Shown here: piece after piece, positions 1 through 8,102 of the stretch | How the letters are laid out: every line of letters begins with the position of its first letter | How positions within the stretch are numbered: position 1 is the stretch's first letter | Source of the DNA: Saccoglossus kowalevskii | Lineage: Eukaryota > Hemichordata > Enteropneusta > Harrimaniidae | DNA: 11,184 nucleotides | Assembly (NCBI RefSeq): GCF_000003605.2 | Contig: NW_003115458.1 | Span: 1,891-13,074, forward strand | Reading direction: 5' to 3' | Made by a program: the position numbers and the translations under genes | The notes under the pieces: generated by a model | Databases searched by the model: none | What the model was told of the DNA's origin: nothing | What the model saw: only the letters and a program-made list of their open reading frames with translations

Positions 1-1258
1 ATTACTGGTCTGTAAAATTCTTTTCTCGTTGTATTGATAATTTTTCGCTGTTTCATTCATATTCCGGAATTTACACGCAACCACGGTTTATGAGAACACA
101 TGCAACGGTGTTATTTTATTTAAAGTGTCATGGGCAATATTCGTCTGATCTACCATGGTTGGACACAGTGTGGAAGTTATGTTCATGTCGTGGTGGTATA
201 ATCCTAGGTATAATCATAACCATAGTCACGGTCAGCCAGCAATAAATGTATCCACAATCTGTGAATAGTTCTGTTACCCGGTAAATATTTCCATGTCCTT
301 ACGAAGCTATGACATGGCACACTTTACAAAAACTGTAGAAAAACTGCCGGAATTATTAAGTGATTAATTCGGGATAAATTGGGTTGAATTATTTATAAGG
401 ATTACCTTGGTTTCCTGTCGACTTCCATCAATTGTTCACCCTCACTCATTTGAGTTGTAACAATTTCAGACCACTAACAGAACAGATTGGAAACGGCAAT
501 TGTTCTAATTGGATGCGTGCCACGGCAGAACTTGCCAGTAGTTTATTGGCACAAGCCTTCCCCAAGATTTCCGAACGTGTGTTCTTTTAGCGGTCAGAGT
601 AACAATCAACCTTCCCGAAAACAGTTTCCTAAAGTGTCTCTATAACGTTCACACAACGCCGATGTTTGCTACCAAATCAACTGACAACCTAAAACAAAAT
701 GTCGCCTTTTCTGATTGCAATTGTAAAATTTGGCCAGTGCGGATGATGTGCTTCTATTTCTTTCCTGTCTTGTTTATTTTATGGTTTGTGATATAACCTG
801 TTTCAATTTTATGTATATGGTTTAATCTTATCAGTGATTTTTGCTCGGTTATATTAGCACCTTAGCACCCACTTCTATGTTTCCGCGGTTACGTAAAATA
901 ATTAATCGGTTGATTTTTAATCATTTACTTTTAATGTATTTAGATGCCATTAAATATTATTCTTACTTTAATTGTACATATGATGTCACTAAATGATAAT
1001 TACATTAAATGTATGAATGCTGCAGTGAAACCATTTAGAAATTAATGTTGGTTTGTGTCTAATCATTACTGTGGTCGCTGCTATCTACATGTTTGAACTA
1101 TACACGAAGAAAATCGTTAATTTTAGGTATACATGTACCTCCCGTGATGACAGAATAGAAAAAAAAAAACAATCTGCACACGCAAATCGTACGAACAAAT
1201 GATTTCTTACACTGTGAAAAAAAAAAAGTACAGCAAATTCGTCATAGGGGAAAATAGT
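1..1258. other. Non-coding stretch with no recognised feature
   Basis: AT-rich single-copy-looking DNA. I find no exon-like open frame, no tandem repeat of note and no transposon end. Short open frames on either strand are low complexity (rich in F, S, V) and resemble no protein I know. It may be intergenic DNA or part of an upstream intron. Confidence 0.5.
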
Positions 1259-1263
1259 ACAAT
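1259..1263. repeat. Left target-site duplication (ACAAT)
   Basis: This 5-bp word directly abuts the left CAG end of the MITE-like element and is repeated exactly at 1426-1430 after the right CTG end. A 5-bp match could be chance in AT-rich DNA, but its exact placement at both borders supports an insertion duplication. Confidence 0.5.
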
Positions 1264-1425
1264 CAGGGGCGGACACAGGATGTTTTATGGGGGGGGGGGG
1301 TCCAAACTTTAAAATCGCCAGACTAAGTTAATGATTTTTTTTATATTATGCAAAAACAAATTGAATAAATTGTTCAACGGGGGGTCCGGACCCCAAAGAC
1401 CCCCCCCCCCCTACATCCGCCACTG
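1264..1425. mobile_element. MITE-like element with G-run/C-run terminal inverted repeats
   Basis: The left end starts CAGGGGCGGACACAGGATG and leads into a run of about twelve G followed by TCC. The right end, read on the minus strand, starts CAGTGGCGGATGTAG and leads into a similar G run, so the two ends form imperfect terminal inverted repeats of about 35 bp. The element is 162 bp, encodes nothing, and has an AT-rich centre. The 5-bp word ACAAT lies immediately outside both ends (1259-1263 and 1426-1430) and is a plausible target-site duplication. A perfect 14-bp palindrome, GGGGTCCGGACCCC, lies inside at 1381-1394. CAGNGGCGGA-type ends are widespread in marine invertebrate DNA transposons. 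A hAT origin would predict an 8-bp duplication, which I do not see, so the superfamily is left open. Confidence 0.75.
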
Positions 1426-1430
1426 ACAAT
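1426..1430. repeat. Right target-site duplication (ACAAT)
   Basis: Exact copy of the ACAAT at 1259-1263, placed directly after the right terminus of the MITE-like element. Confidence 0.5.
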
Positions 1431-2236
1431 ACACAGTCCTTTTGCACAGTTCTGCTACCATGATCGTCTGAGTTTCTAATGGCCCGTCCCTAATATTGAA
1501 TTGAGATAAAAAAATAACGAAAATTAAGTAATTAAGAAAAAAAATTGCTGAGACAGAGAATGGACACAACTGTGAAACAAAATAGCAATGACGTCTCTTT
1601 TCATAACGTCATACCTTTGGAGAAACTAGTTTCCAACAAACACACACATTCTTGTTTTTAAAATGGCGACCTCCTGTGATTGAAGTATCTTTGGTCCCAG
1701 TCATAGTTAATTTCTGCACAGCGGAAACATTACTTGTGAAATACGGATACGTTGAACTAAGGTAATTATTTTCTGTTGTCGGGAATTCCGATAAGTGTTC
1801 ACGCCATTTTTAATAGTGTGTCATGTACCTAAGATACAGTGTGTGTTTACATTCACAACCGCGTTGCAACGGGTCCTACTAATTACTGCCCGGGCGAAAA
1901 TAATCACTTATATACTGTTATAAAGATATATTATAATAGCAAGGACCGTGAATGTCACTAACAACAAAAATAATAGGAGATAAGACTTTGTACAATGGTA
2001 CTTTAGCTTCGATCGCATATAGTCATAATAAATAAACTGTCAATCACCGCAACATTGATTGGCCCACAGCTTCACTTATACGTATCGGCGATGTACCTGT
2101 GTACGGAGAATATTTTTGGAGTGAATTAAGAAGGAACATTCATTTGCCAGACATTATATTGTGTAACATTGCGTCAAAAAGTTAGCAGTGTAAAAAATAT
2201 GTGTAATTTGGCCAAAACATCGTGTAACTTCAGCTT
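1431..2236. other. Non-coding stretch; holds only the candidate promoter
   Basis: Apart from the promoter-like cluster at 1589-1761 described separately, I see only AT-rich DNA here. A small perfect palindrome CGTTGCAACG sits near 1862. No exon with recognisable protein similarity was found. Confidence 0.45.
1589..1761 (+). promoter_or_regulatory. Candidate TATA-less promoter and non-coding first exon
   Basis: Several motifs of housekeeping animal promoters lie close together: two CRE-like octamers each one base off TGACGTCA (TGACGTCT at 1589, TAACGTCA at 1604), a YY1-like AAAATGGCGAC at 1660-1670, and an ETS-like GCGGAAA at 1721. The ATG inside the YY1-like motif opens a six-codon frame ending at 1683, which would act as a short upstream frame. 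AAG|GTAATT at 1759-1767 is a fair splice donor. The named gene downstream begins with a 5'UTR that is spliced in at 6453, so an upstream exon must exist somewhere. Linking this site to it is inference; such motifs also occur by chance. Confidence 0.25.
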
Positions 2237-2392
2237 TCCGTGATTGACACTAGAACATACGTCCATTAATAACGGTATACTTTAGTTTTCTGTGATTGAC
2301 ACAAGAACATACGTCCATTAATAGCGGTATACTTTAGTTTTCTGTGATTGACACTAGAACAGACATCCATTAATAGCGATATACTTTAGTTT
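2237..2392. repeat. Tandem repeat, three copies of a 52-bp unit
   Basis: Copies at 2237-2288, 2289-2340 and 2341-2392 are the same length with no indels. Copies 1 and 2 differ at 3 positions, 2 and 3 at 4, and 1 and 3 at 5. The unit begins TCYGTGATTGACAC and ends GGTATACTTTAGTTT (GATATAC in copy 3). All copies contain stops in the frames I checked, so it is non-coding. Close identity and fixed length suggest a recent local duplication. Confidence 0.9.
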
Positions 2393-3519
2393 TACATCGC
2401 CACATGTACAAACAAAATGACACAATATGTGACCATATGGATATCATGTATTTATAGAAATATTTTCGTTTTTGTACTTAGTACAATAAAACGTGACAAT
2501 AGCAGCATTTTATGTTACTGTGTACGATAGGACTACTGCGTCCACGATAAGTTTTACCCCAGATGTTTTACAAATTGATAAATTGTATCTCATGTTTGGT
2601 TCCTCTTTACACATGTACATGTATCACCTGTTCTTAATGTGACAGCCACAGAATTATCATGGCGTAGCGTTGACCTGCCGCAGAAGGGATAGGTCTATAC
2701 TCTTGTGTATTATGTTAAATCTGTGTCTTCAAAGTTTATTTTATATACAGTCATAATCTGTGTCTTTATTTTATATACAGTTACGTGACATTTTACGATA
2801 GGTACATTGTACTATGTTAAAATGATTTCAACCAGTTAAGTTAATAATAATTTAAAAAAATATTGGATTCAATCAGTTTTTAATTCTCAAAACTAATGTG
2901 AGAAACCTTGATATTTATGTCATCTGCCATAATCTGTAACAAAATATAAGAAACAAATACATTATATGTTATGATACAATAAACACGATGAATAAATACA
3001 TTAACTGTATGCTTCACACCCCACCAGAATAATGGTACGGTCAAAATGGACTTTGTGAATGTGTGAGTATGAATTCTACATGGCCATAAAAAACACAGAA
3101 AAAGACGCAAACATTGAGGAAATTAGTATAGTAGCTGCTAAAACTGCAGCAAATAGATCACTGCACAGTCAGTCAATAAATAGTGGCTGTATAAAGGCTC
3201 GGTGACTGTTGATCGTGAATGGCATTCAAAACAAGATGACAAAGGTAGTCTGCCTGTAACACTATCACTTACTTTAGGTTAGACCTGTGTACATGTCTGC
3301 TGTTGTGGCTGCTGGGGTGACGTAGTGGCTGGAACAACCGATATGTACACCGAGCTAGCTTTAGGTGTATCATGTAGCGGGCAATGCGAGTGAGCACAGT
3401 TGAATAGTTTGATTTATACTGGCGTAACAGAGCGCGTGGTCTGTGTACAGTTATTAGTTCATGTGTGAGTTGAAGAGTTGAGCGGATTTCACGATGGTTT
3501 CATGTATCCTGGCAGCCAG
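2393..3519. other. Non-coding stretch with a small local duplication
   Basis: Mostly AT-rich unique DNA. At 2718-2752 and 2755-2783 there are two adjacent copies of AATCTGTGTCTT...TTTATATACAGT, the first carrying about 8 extra bases (CAAAGTTT or equivalent). The minus-strand open frame over 2880-3110 has no resemblance to known proteins. ACATGTACATGTA-type words occur near 2610. No gene is supported. Confidence 0.5.
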
Positions 3520-3649
3520 TTCCTATAGGACTATTCTATAGGAATCCTGAACGATAACTACCGGTAGTTCCTAATTATAAGCCATGTCCTACTGTCTTGT
3601 ATGACTGGGATCATTTGAGTATACCGGTAGATACAGTAGGACATACAAG
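3520..3649. repeat. Cluster of perfect inverted repeats (palindrome-rich block)
   Basis: Three perfect inverted repeats lie in a row. TTCCTATAG (3520-3528) pairs with CTATAGGAA (3536-3544) over a 7-base loop. AACTACCGGTAGTT (3556-3569) is a 14-bp uninterrupted palindrome. ATGTCCTACTGT (3584-3595) pairs with ACAGTAGGACAT (3633-3644) across 37 bases that contain a second ACCGGTAG. CTTGTATG (3596-3603) is also inverted as CATACAAG (3642-3649). The arms share the word TCCTA or its complement. It could be a small palindromic mobile element or a transcribed hairpin RNA; no terminal structure decides between them. Confidence 0.65.
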
Positions 3650-3844
3650 TTGTATAAAATTTATTTTATTTTATTTGTTATATGCAATGAAATGAGTTGT
3701 TTATTTACTAAAAATATAACCATGAAGTTTCCGTAAACTGTAGTGTGGGTGTTGAGTTATCAATTCATGCAGCAGTTGAACACGATTTATGATGGTGCCA
3801 CACATTCTTGTGTGTTCACTGTTCAAAATAGCTCAAAAAAAACA

Positions 3845-4064
3845 AAAACATTCAAAGTTGAATTATTTTCAGTCCATTTCCAGACGATTGCCTTATCATG
3901 ATGCAAATCTTTTTCACTCACTTAATAAAAGCTCATTTTGCACATTTGCAGCTCAACCTAACGTCACTAAGGTACACACATGGTGTAATGCTAATAAATT
4001 AACAATCAATTCTAACAAGACTAATTACATGCTATTTTCCTCAGCTCAAAATAAATCAATCTAG
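3845..4064 (+). pseudogene. Reverse transcriptase fragment, catalytic-box and thumb region
   Basis: The frame read here gives KLNYFQS, then a damaged catalytic box where the usual [YF]ADD-x-N-L-F appears as YHDANLFHS, then VHTWCNANKLTINSNKT with YMLF following, which is the classic post-catalytic W-x-N-x-N-L-x-x-N-x-x-K-T motif of LINE reverse transcriptases. At least one catalytic aspartate is lost and the preceding residues do not match the family, so a small deletion or frameshift lies near 3885-3900. The frame ends at 4064. It is a relic without function. The open frame extends upstream to 3789, but the residues before about 3845 do not look like RT. Confidence 0.8.
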
Positions 4065-4111
4065 AACTGCAAATGAATGATACATTGTAGTATTGTACAG
4101 GAGTCAAAACT

Positions 4112-4705
4112 ACCAAATATTTAGGGTTAATAATTGATACCTGGTAATCACATTACCTGCAAATCTCACATTACACATGTACTGAATAAAATTTCCCCTT
4201 AATTGGTTTGATTGCGAAACTTCAGCCTTCACTTCCCAAATATATCCCAATATATCTTATGGCTTAGAAGTACACTTATCATTCCTCTCTTAATCCTATC
4301 TTCATCCTCCAAAATAAATTGTTCACCTCATCTCATTCAAAGATAAATTCACTCACTGTCATCCTCTTTTTCATTCTCTTGGTATTTTAGATTTTACACC
4401 CAATTTAAATATCAAATCTGTACTTTTATTCATGATCTTTATTGTCACAGACTACCACGTAGTTTAGATAATTATTTTACTATTCCTGAACATTCATATT
4501 GCACCAGGTCAACCACAAATTTACATTTTTGAAAAGAACAACACTTGGACAATTTTCATTAGATTACCCGGGAACCAAGTTGTGGAATAACTTACCCCAC
4601 TCCTTGAAAACTGTAACAAATAAGACAAAGTTCAGGAAAGAATTAAAAATGTTTTTGTCACAGTTGTCCCCCAAGATTGATTATACTGATTGGTGGTTTG
4701 ACTAG
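4112..4705 (+). pseudogene. Reverse transcriptase C-terminal remnant, frameshifted
   Basis: KYLGLIID is read from 4112 in one frame and is cut by a stop after about 11 codons. The continuation HITCKSHITHVLNKISP is in another frame from 4149. LNPIFILQNK returns from 4289, and from 4499 to 4705 an open stretch gives GTKLWNNLPHSLKTVTNK, ending KMFLSQ and a short tail. These are the conserved C-terminal landmarks of CR1/L2/Jockey-like ORF2 proteins in the right order. Multiple frame changes and stops show an old, inactive copy. The open stretch at 4499 has no proper start of its own. Confidence 0.8.
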
Positions 4706-5015
4706 TTAATTCATTAGTTAATCTAATTGCTTGATTGATTGGTTGGTTAATTGATTGATTGGTTAGTTTATTTATTTATTTAAAATCCTAACAAATGCCT
4801 TGACTAGCTCTTCTATAGCTAACTGCTGTTTCCCAGCCATGTATATATGTATGTTGAAATACTGCTATATAGTCACTCATTTAGCTGTTTGTTTATTTAT
4901 GTATTTATTATTTGTATAAGCAATCACTTTTATTTGCCCAATTTATTTATATACTTCTGTTAATTTTCTCTGTTACTGCATTATATGGCAATAAATTATT
5001 ATTAAATTAAAAAAA

Positions 5016-5301
5016 CAGCTTTCTTACTTCACATAATTTGTTCAACAAAATGGCATCGCCATAGACTATTTTCCATCTCTCAGGGTACTGTAAATGCATT
5101 AATTATTTGCTAGTTTTTAATTCCATTATTTTGGCTGATAAGTAAAATCTGCTTAATTAAATCCATGTGAACACGTAGAATAACAATAGAAGTCGTTGTT
5201 TCTCTGGTATGTCTGTGAACTTAAAACCCAGTGAAATTTATTAAAGCAAAGAAATAGTGGAATTAAATGCCAGTGAAAATAAATGGTTTTACAGTATATA
5301 G
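5016..5301. other. Unique AT-rich spacer between LINE and minisatellite
   Basis: No feature seen. There is no recognisable exon, repeat or transposon terminus in this stretch. Confidence 0.4.
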
Positions 5302-5305
5302 ATTT

Positions 5306-5707
5306 CTTCCATACTTTCCCCTATATATACACATATTATCTTCCATACTTTCCCCTATATATACACATATTATCTTCCTTACTTTCCCCTATATATACAC
5401 ATATTATCTTCCATACTTTCCCCTATATATACACATATTATCTTCCATACTTTCCCCTATATATACACATATTATCTTCCATACTTTCCCCTATATATAC
5501 ACATATTATCTTCCTTACTTTCCCCTATATATACACATATTATCTTCCATACTTTCCCCTATATATACACATATTATCTTCCATACTTTCCCCTATATAT
5601 ACACATATTATCTTCCATACTTTCCCCTATATATACACATATTATCTTCCATACTTTCCCCTATATATACACATATTATCTTCCATACTTTCCCCTATAC
5701 ATATTAT
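5306..5707 (+). repeat. Minisatellite, 34-bp unit, 11 full copies plus one 28-bp copy
   Basis: Units start every 34 bp from 5306 to 5680; the unit begins CTTCCATACTTTCCCC and continues TATATATACACATATTAT. Copies 3 (5374) and 7 (5510) share a single A-to-T change at unit position 6; the rest are essentially identical. The last copy (5680-5707) lacks 6 bases of the TATATA tract. The + strand contains no G anywhere from 5302 to 5718. Because 34 is one more than a multiple of three, each reading frame steps through all frames and gives the same 34-codon peptide, so two long overlapping open frames appear here. They are artefacts: low complexity (Y, I, F, L, P, T, S, H) and without conserved structure. 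Confidence 0.97.
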
Positions 5708-5796
5708 CTTCAAAACTTGCTTTACAATCAGTCTTTGGCCATTCTCACTGAAAACATTAACAATTCCAAAATATACCAAAAAGAATCCAATATTTT

Positions 5797-5950
5797 TATA
5801 GGAATACTAAAAAAACTAGAAGAATCCATCAGTGTTCTTATAGGAGTAATAAAGACTCCTATCTTATCCTTATAGGAATACGAAATGAATTTAATTGTAT
5901 TTTATAGGAATAATTGAAGAATGAAGTTAGTATATTTAATCTTATAGAAG
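5797..5950. repeat. Degenerate TATAGGA-containing array
   Basis: The word TATAGGA occurs at 5797, 5839, 5871 and 5903, with a TATAGAA variant at 5943, spaced 42, 32, 32 and 40 bases. Several are followed by ATA and preceded by TTTT or CTT. The second copy forms a perfect hairpin: ATAGGAGT (5840-5847), a 7-base loop, ACTCCTAT (5855-5862). The flanks of each copy are only loosely alike, so this may be an old minisatellite. The same core occurs in the palindrome at 3520-3544. Confidence 0.45.
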
Positions 5951-6038
5951 CACTGAAAGAGTCTGCTGTAATACCAAAAAAAGTTGAAAATCACAGAGCA
6001 CTGTGAATCACTTGCATACATGTATAACTATAAACAAA

Positions 6039-6054
6039 ATATACGTATATATAC

Positions 6055-6132
<78 letters not shown>

Positions 6133-6154
6133 TGTATATATATATATATATATA
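6039..6154. repeat. AT dinucleotide microsatellite
   Basis: An interrupted lead-in (6039-6060, with ACGT and ACAT breaks) is followed by an uninterrupted AT tract of 34 repeats (6061-6128), the short break ACACTG, and ten TA repeats (6135-6154). Such long pure AT tracts are highly length-variable, can extrude as cruciforms, and are often misassembled, so the count may not be exact. Confidence 0.95.
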
Positions 6155-6614
<460 letters not shown>

Positions 6615-6961
6615 TGAATTAGGACATTGAAAACCTTTTTTCATTGTTTGTGTCATCAAACCATCATATAATTACCTTTTGAAATTTGGTAAAAACTGCT
6701 AAGACCAATAAAAATAATTATGATAATTTTCAGACTTAGAACTATGGACCCTTATAGATTGAATAAACTGTTTACATTATTTCCGATGATAACCATTTGA
6801 CACACTTGTCACTATCTTTTATTTTAGTTGTTATGTTTTATTTTTCTGTGATCTCTCACTCTATTCATATCTATCATTTGGAAAGAATACTTTGTCTGAA
6901 ATGTCAGGTTATATTGAATAAATACCAAAACTATGATTACCTACTACAATTTTATATATAT

Positions 6962-7534
6962 TACCGTATTCATCCGGGTAAGAGCTCAGGGTTCTGAATA
7001 TAGAAAAAAAAATAGGGGTGGGCCTATGCCTAGACATCTCCTGCCCAAAAACAAAAATTCACGAAAAATTAACAACATGCACATTGAACTGCGGCAGGAA
7101 ATAGGCAAATGAAACATGCAACAGACATAAATGAACAATATGCAACATTAGAAGTAAAACAAAAATAATTTATTGCTTTTATAATGTGACAAATAAAAAT
7201 CGACAGTCAGAATCATTTGAATTAGGATTTCCCTACCAACAAAAATATGCGTGAATTCAAAATGAACCAAAATGTCAGCGGTTAAACTGCATAAAATTGT
7301 TTCCGGTTTCGACAAATTATGGATCGACTGTCATACAAGATCAATAATAATTTACACAGTAAAATTTACAAAAGTACATAGTTGTTTGAAAAAACTTCTG
7401 AGATCTTTATTTGTACGTTTATTGCCATCTTCATCAAAATCAAAACCCTCAAAGACCAAGTCGGCGTCACTGTCCAACAAAATGCCTACAGCTTCTTCAT
7501 GAAGTTCATTGATGTCGTCATACACAATTTGGAC
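6962..7534 (-). mobile_element. Possible pogo/Tigger-like DNA transposon remnant
   Basis: At 6962 a TA dinucleotide precedes CCGTATTCATCCGGGTAAGAG, which resembles the CCGTATT...AATAAG ends of DNA transposons common in marine invertebrates. Reading leftward on the minus strand, an acidic open frame (7352-7534) of the kind seen at transposase C-termini stops about 390 bases before this end, as expected of a 3' flank. A minus-strand AATAAA lies at 7169-7174. I cannot find the matching opposite end, so the element would be broken or truncated on its 5' side. Both the boundaries and the class are tentative. Confidence 0.3.
7352..7534 (-). pseudogene. Acidic C-terminal fragment, possibly of a transposase
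   Basis: This minus-strand frame gives 60 residues between two stops. Its core is IVYDDINELHEEAVGILLD followed by DSDADLVFEGFDFDEDG, then a basic NKRTNK and a hydrophobic end. DSD-x-x-F-x-GF acidic tails are typical of pogo/Tigger/jerky-type DDE transposases, and the context of a nearby CCGTATT end fits. No catalytic domain is preserved: a stop lies directly upstream at 7535-7537, and in another frame further upstream only a short CQADRQLNSWIKSAKSK is legible. It could also be a chance frame or a remnant of a host gene. Two + strand frames over the same bases are shadows. Confidence 0.35.
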
Positions 7535-8025
7535 TTAGCACTTTTAATCCACGAATTTAGCTGTCTGTCAGCTTGGCACTTTTAATTTAATATGTCTAAT
7601 CACAATAAAGAGACAATAAATATTATCTTGAATCGTTTCTAAGAAAGCACAAACCAAAAAGGGCCACCACAGATTATAGGGGGAACTACTGTTTCTGCTT
7701 TAATATACATTTTTATAGACTTGCTGACTGTCATGATTCTGATAAAAAATCTTGAAAAATAAATTACGTGAACAGCGGTGATCACGCTGCCCTGAAGGCA
7801 GATCATGAAATTACCTTTGATATTTGATGTTAGTTTGAGTAGTGTTTCCTGTATGGTGTCCAGTTTTGTTACGCAGGGTGAGGCAAGCTTTGTTCCTCCT
7901 TGCAGAGATTAAGATCTCCCTGGCAAAGCTTTACAGTTTTCCTTGTTGTACCACAGTCGTCACACTTCATAGTCAGCGGAAATTGATTTTAGCTTGACAG
8001 TTCAACAGCATACAACTTATTGTTA
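7535..8025. other. Intronic DNA with no gene
   Basis: Unique-looking sequence. A short imperfect inverted pair, CAAGCTTTG and CAAAGCTTT (about 7884-7932), is the only structure I noticed. There is no coding signal. Confidence 0.4.
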
Positions 8026-8072
8026 GTCCCCGTTCGAACGCAGTCTGAAAACAGGGAATTAAGTTTTGACCT

Positions 8073-8102
8073 CCGTGTGTGCGTCCGTGCGTGTGTGCGT
8101 TC
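8073..8102. repeat. GTGTGCGTCC-type simple repeat
   Basis: A short CCGTGTGTGCGTCCGTGCGT-like stretch heads the ~150-bp array. Together with the CGTTCGATCCTGTG that follows, it looks like the conserved start of a dispersed repeat family, with the array being its body. Confidence 0.6.

Larger units (their letters stand above)
3845..5015 (+). mobile_element. 5'-truncated, decayed non-LTR retrotransposon (LINE)
   Basis: Fragments of the C-terminal half of a reverse transcriptase can be read across several frames of the + strand, followed by a 3' tail with TTGATTGATTGG-type simple repeats (about 4728-4770) and a final AATAAATTATTATTAAATT plus A-run ending near 5015. The 5' part (endonuclease, RT fingers) is absent, as expected of a truncated reverse-transcription insertion. 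The left border is uncertain by tens of bases and I could not find target-site duplications. The style of the protein (W-N-x-L thumb motif, KYLG-L-I-D, KLWNNLP near the end) fits the CR1/L2/Jockey-like group; the exact clade cannot be set. Confidence 0.8.

Noticed and set aside
1085-1276. Minus-strand 63-codon open frame
   Set aside because: Rich in F, S and V from A-runs on the + strand, and it runs into the MITE-like element. No coding character.
2880-3110. Minus-strand 76-codon open frame
   Set aside because: No recognisable motif; composition is that of translated AT-rich DNA.
5306-5707. Regular 34-bp repeats resembling a CRISPR array
   Set aside because: The units are head-to-tail with no spacers between them, the surroundings are eukaryotic, and there are no cas genes. 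It is a minisatellite.
5302-5718. CCCCTATA runs as telomere-like repeats or a quadruplex array
   Set aside because: The CCCC runs are 34 bases apart, too far for ordinary quadruplex loops, and the unit is not a telomeric hexamer.
6797-6997. Hydrophobic 66-codon + strand open frame after the first coding exon
   Set aside because: It lies within the intron and runs into the CCGTATT-type transposon end; hydrophobicity reflects T-rich DNA.
7272-7585. Two overlapping + strand open frames
   Set aside because: They lie opposite the more protein-like acidic minus-strand frame and show only basic or serine-rich low-complexity sequence. Shadows.
8026-8060. GTTCGAACGC-like word suggesting a tRNA T-loop
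   Set aside because: No acceptor or anticodon stems can be built around it; it belongs to the start of the dispersed repeat.
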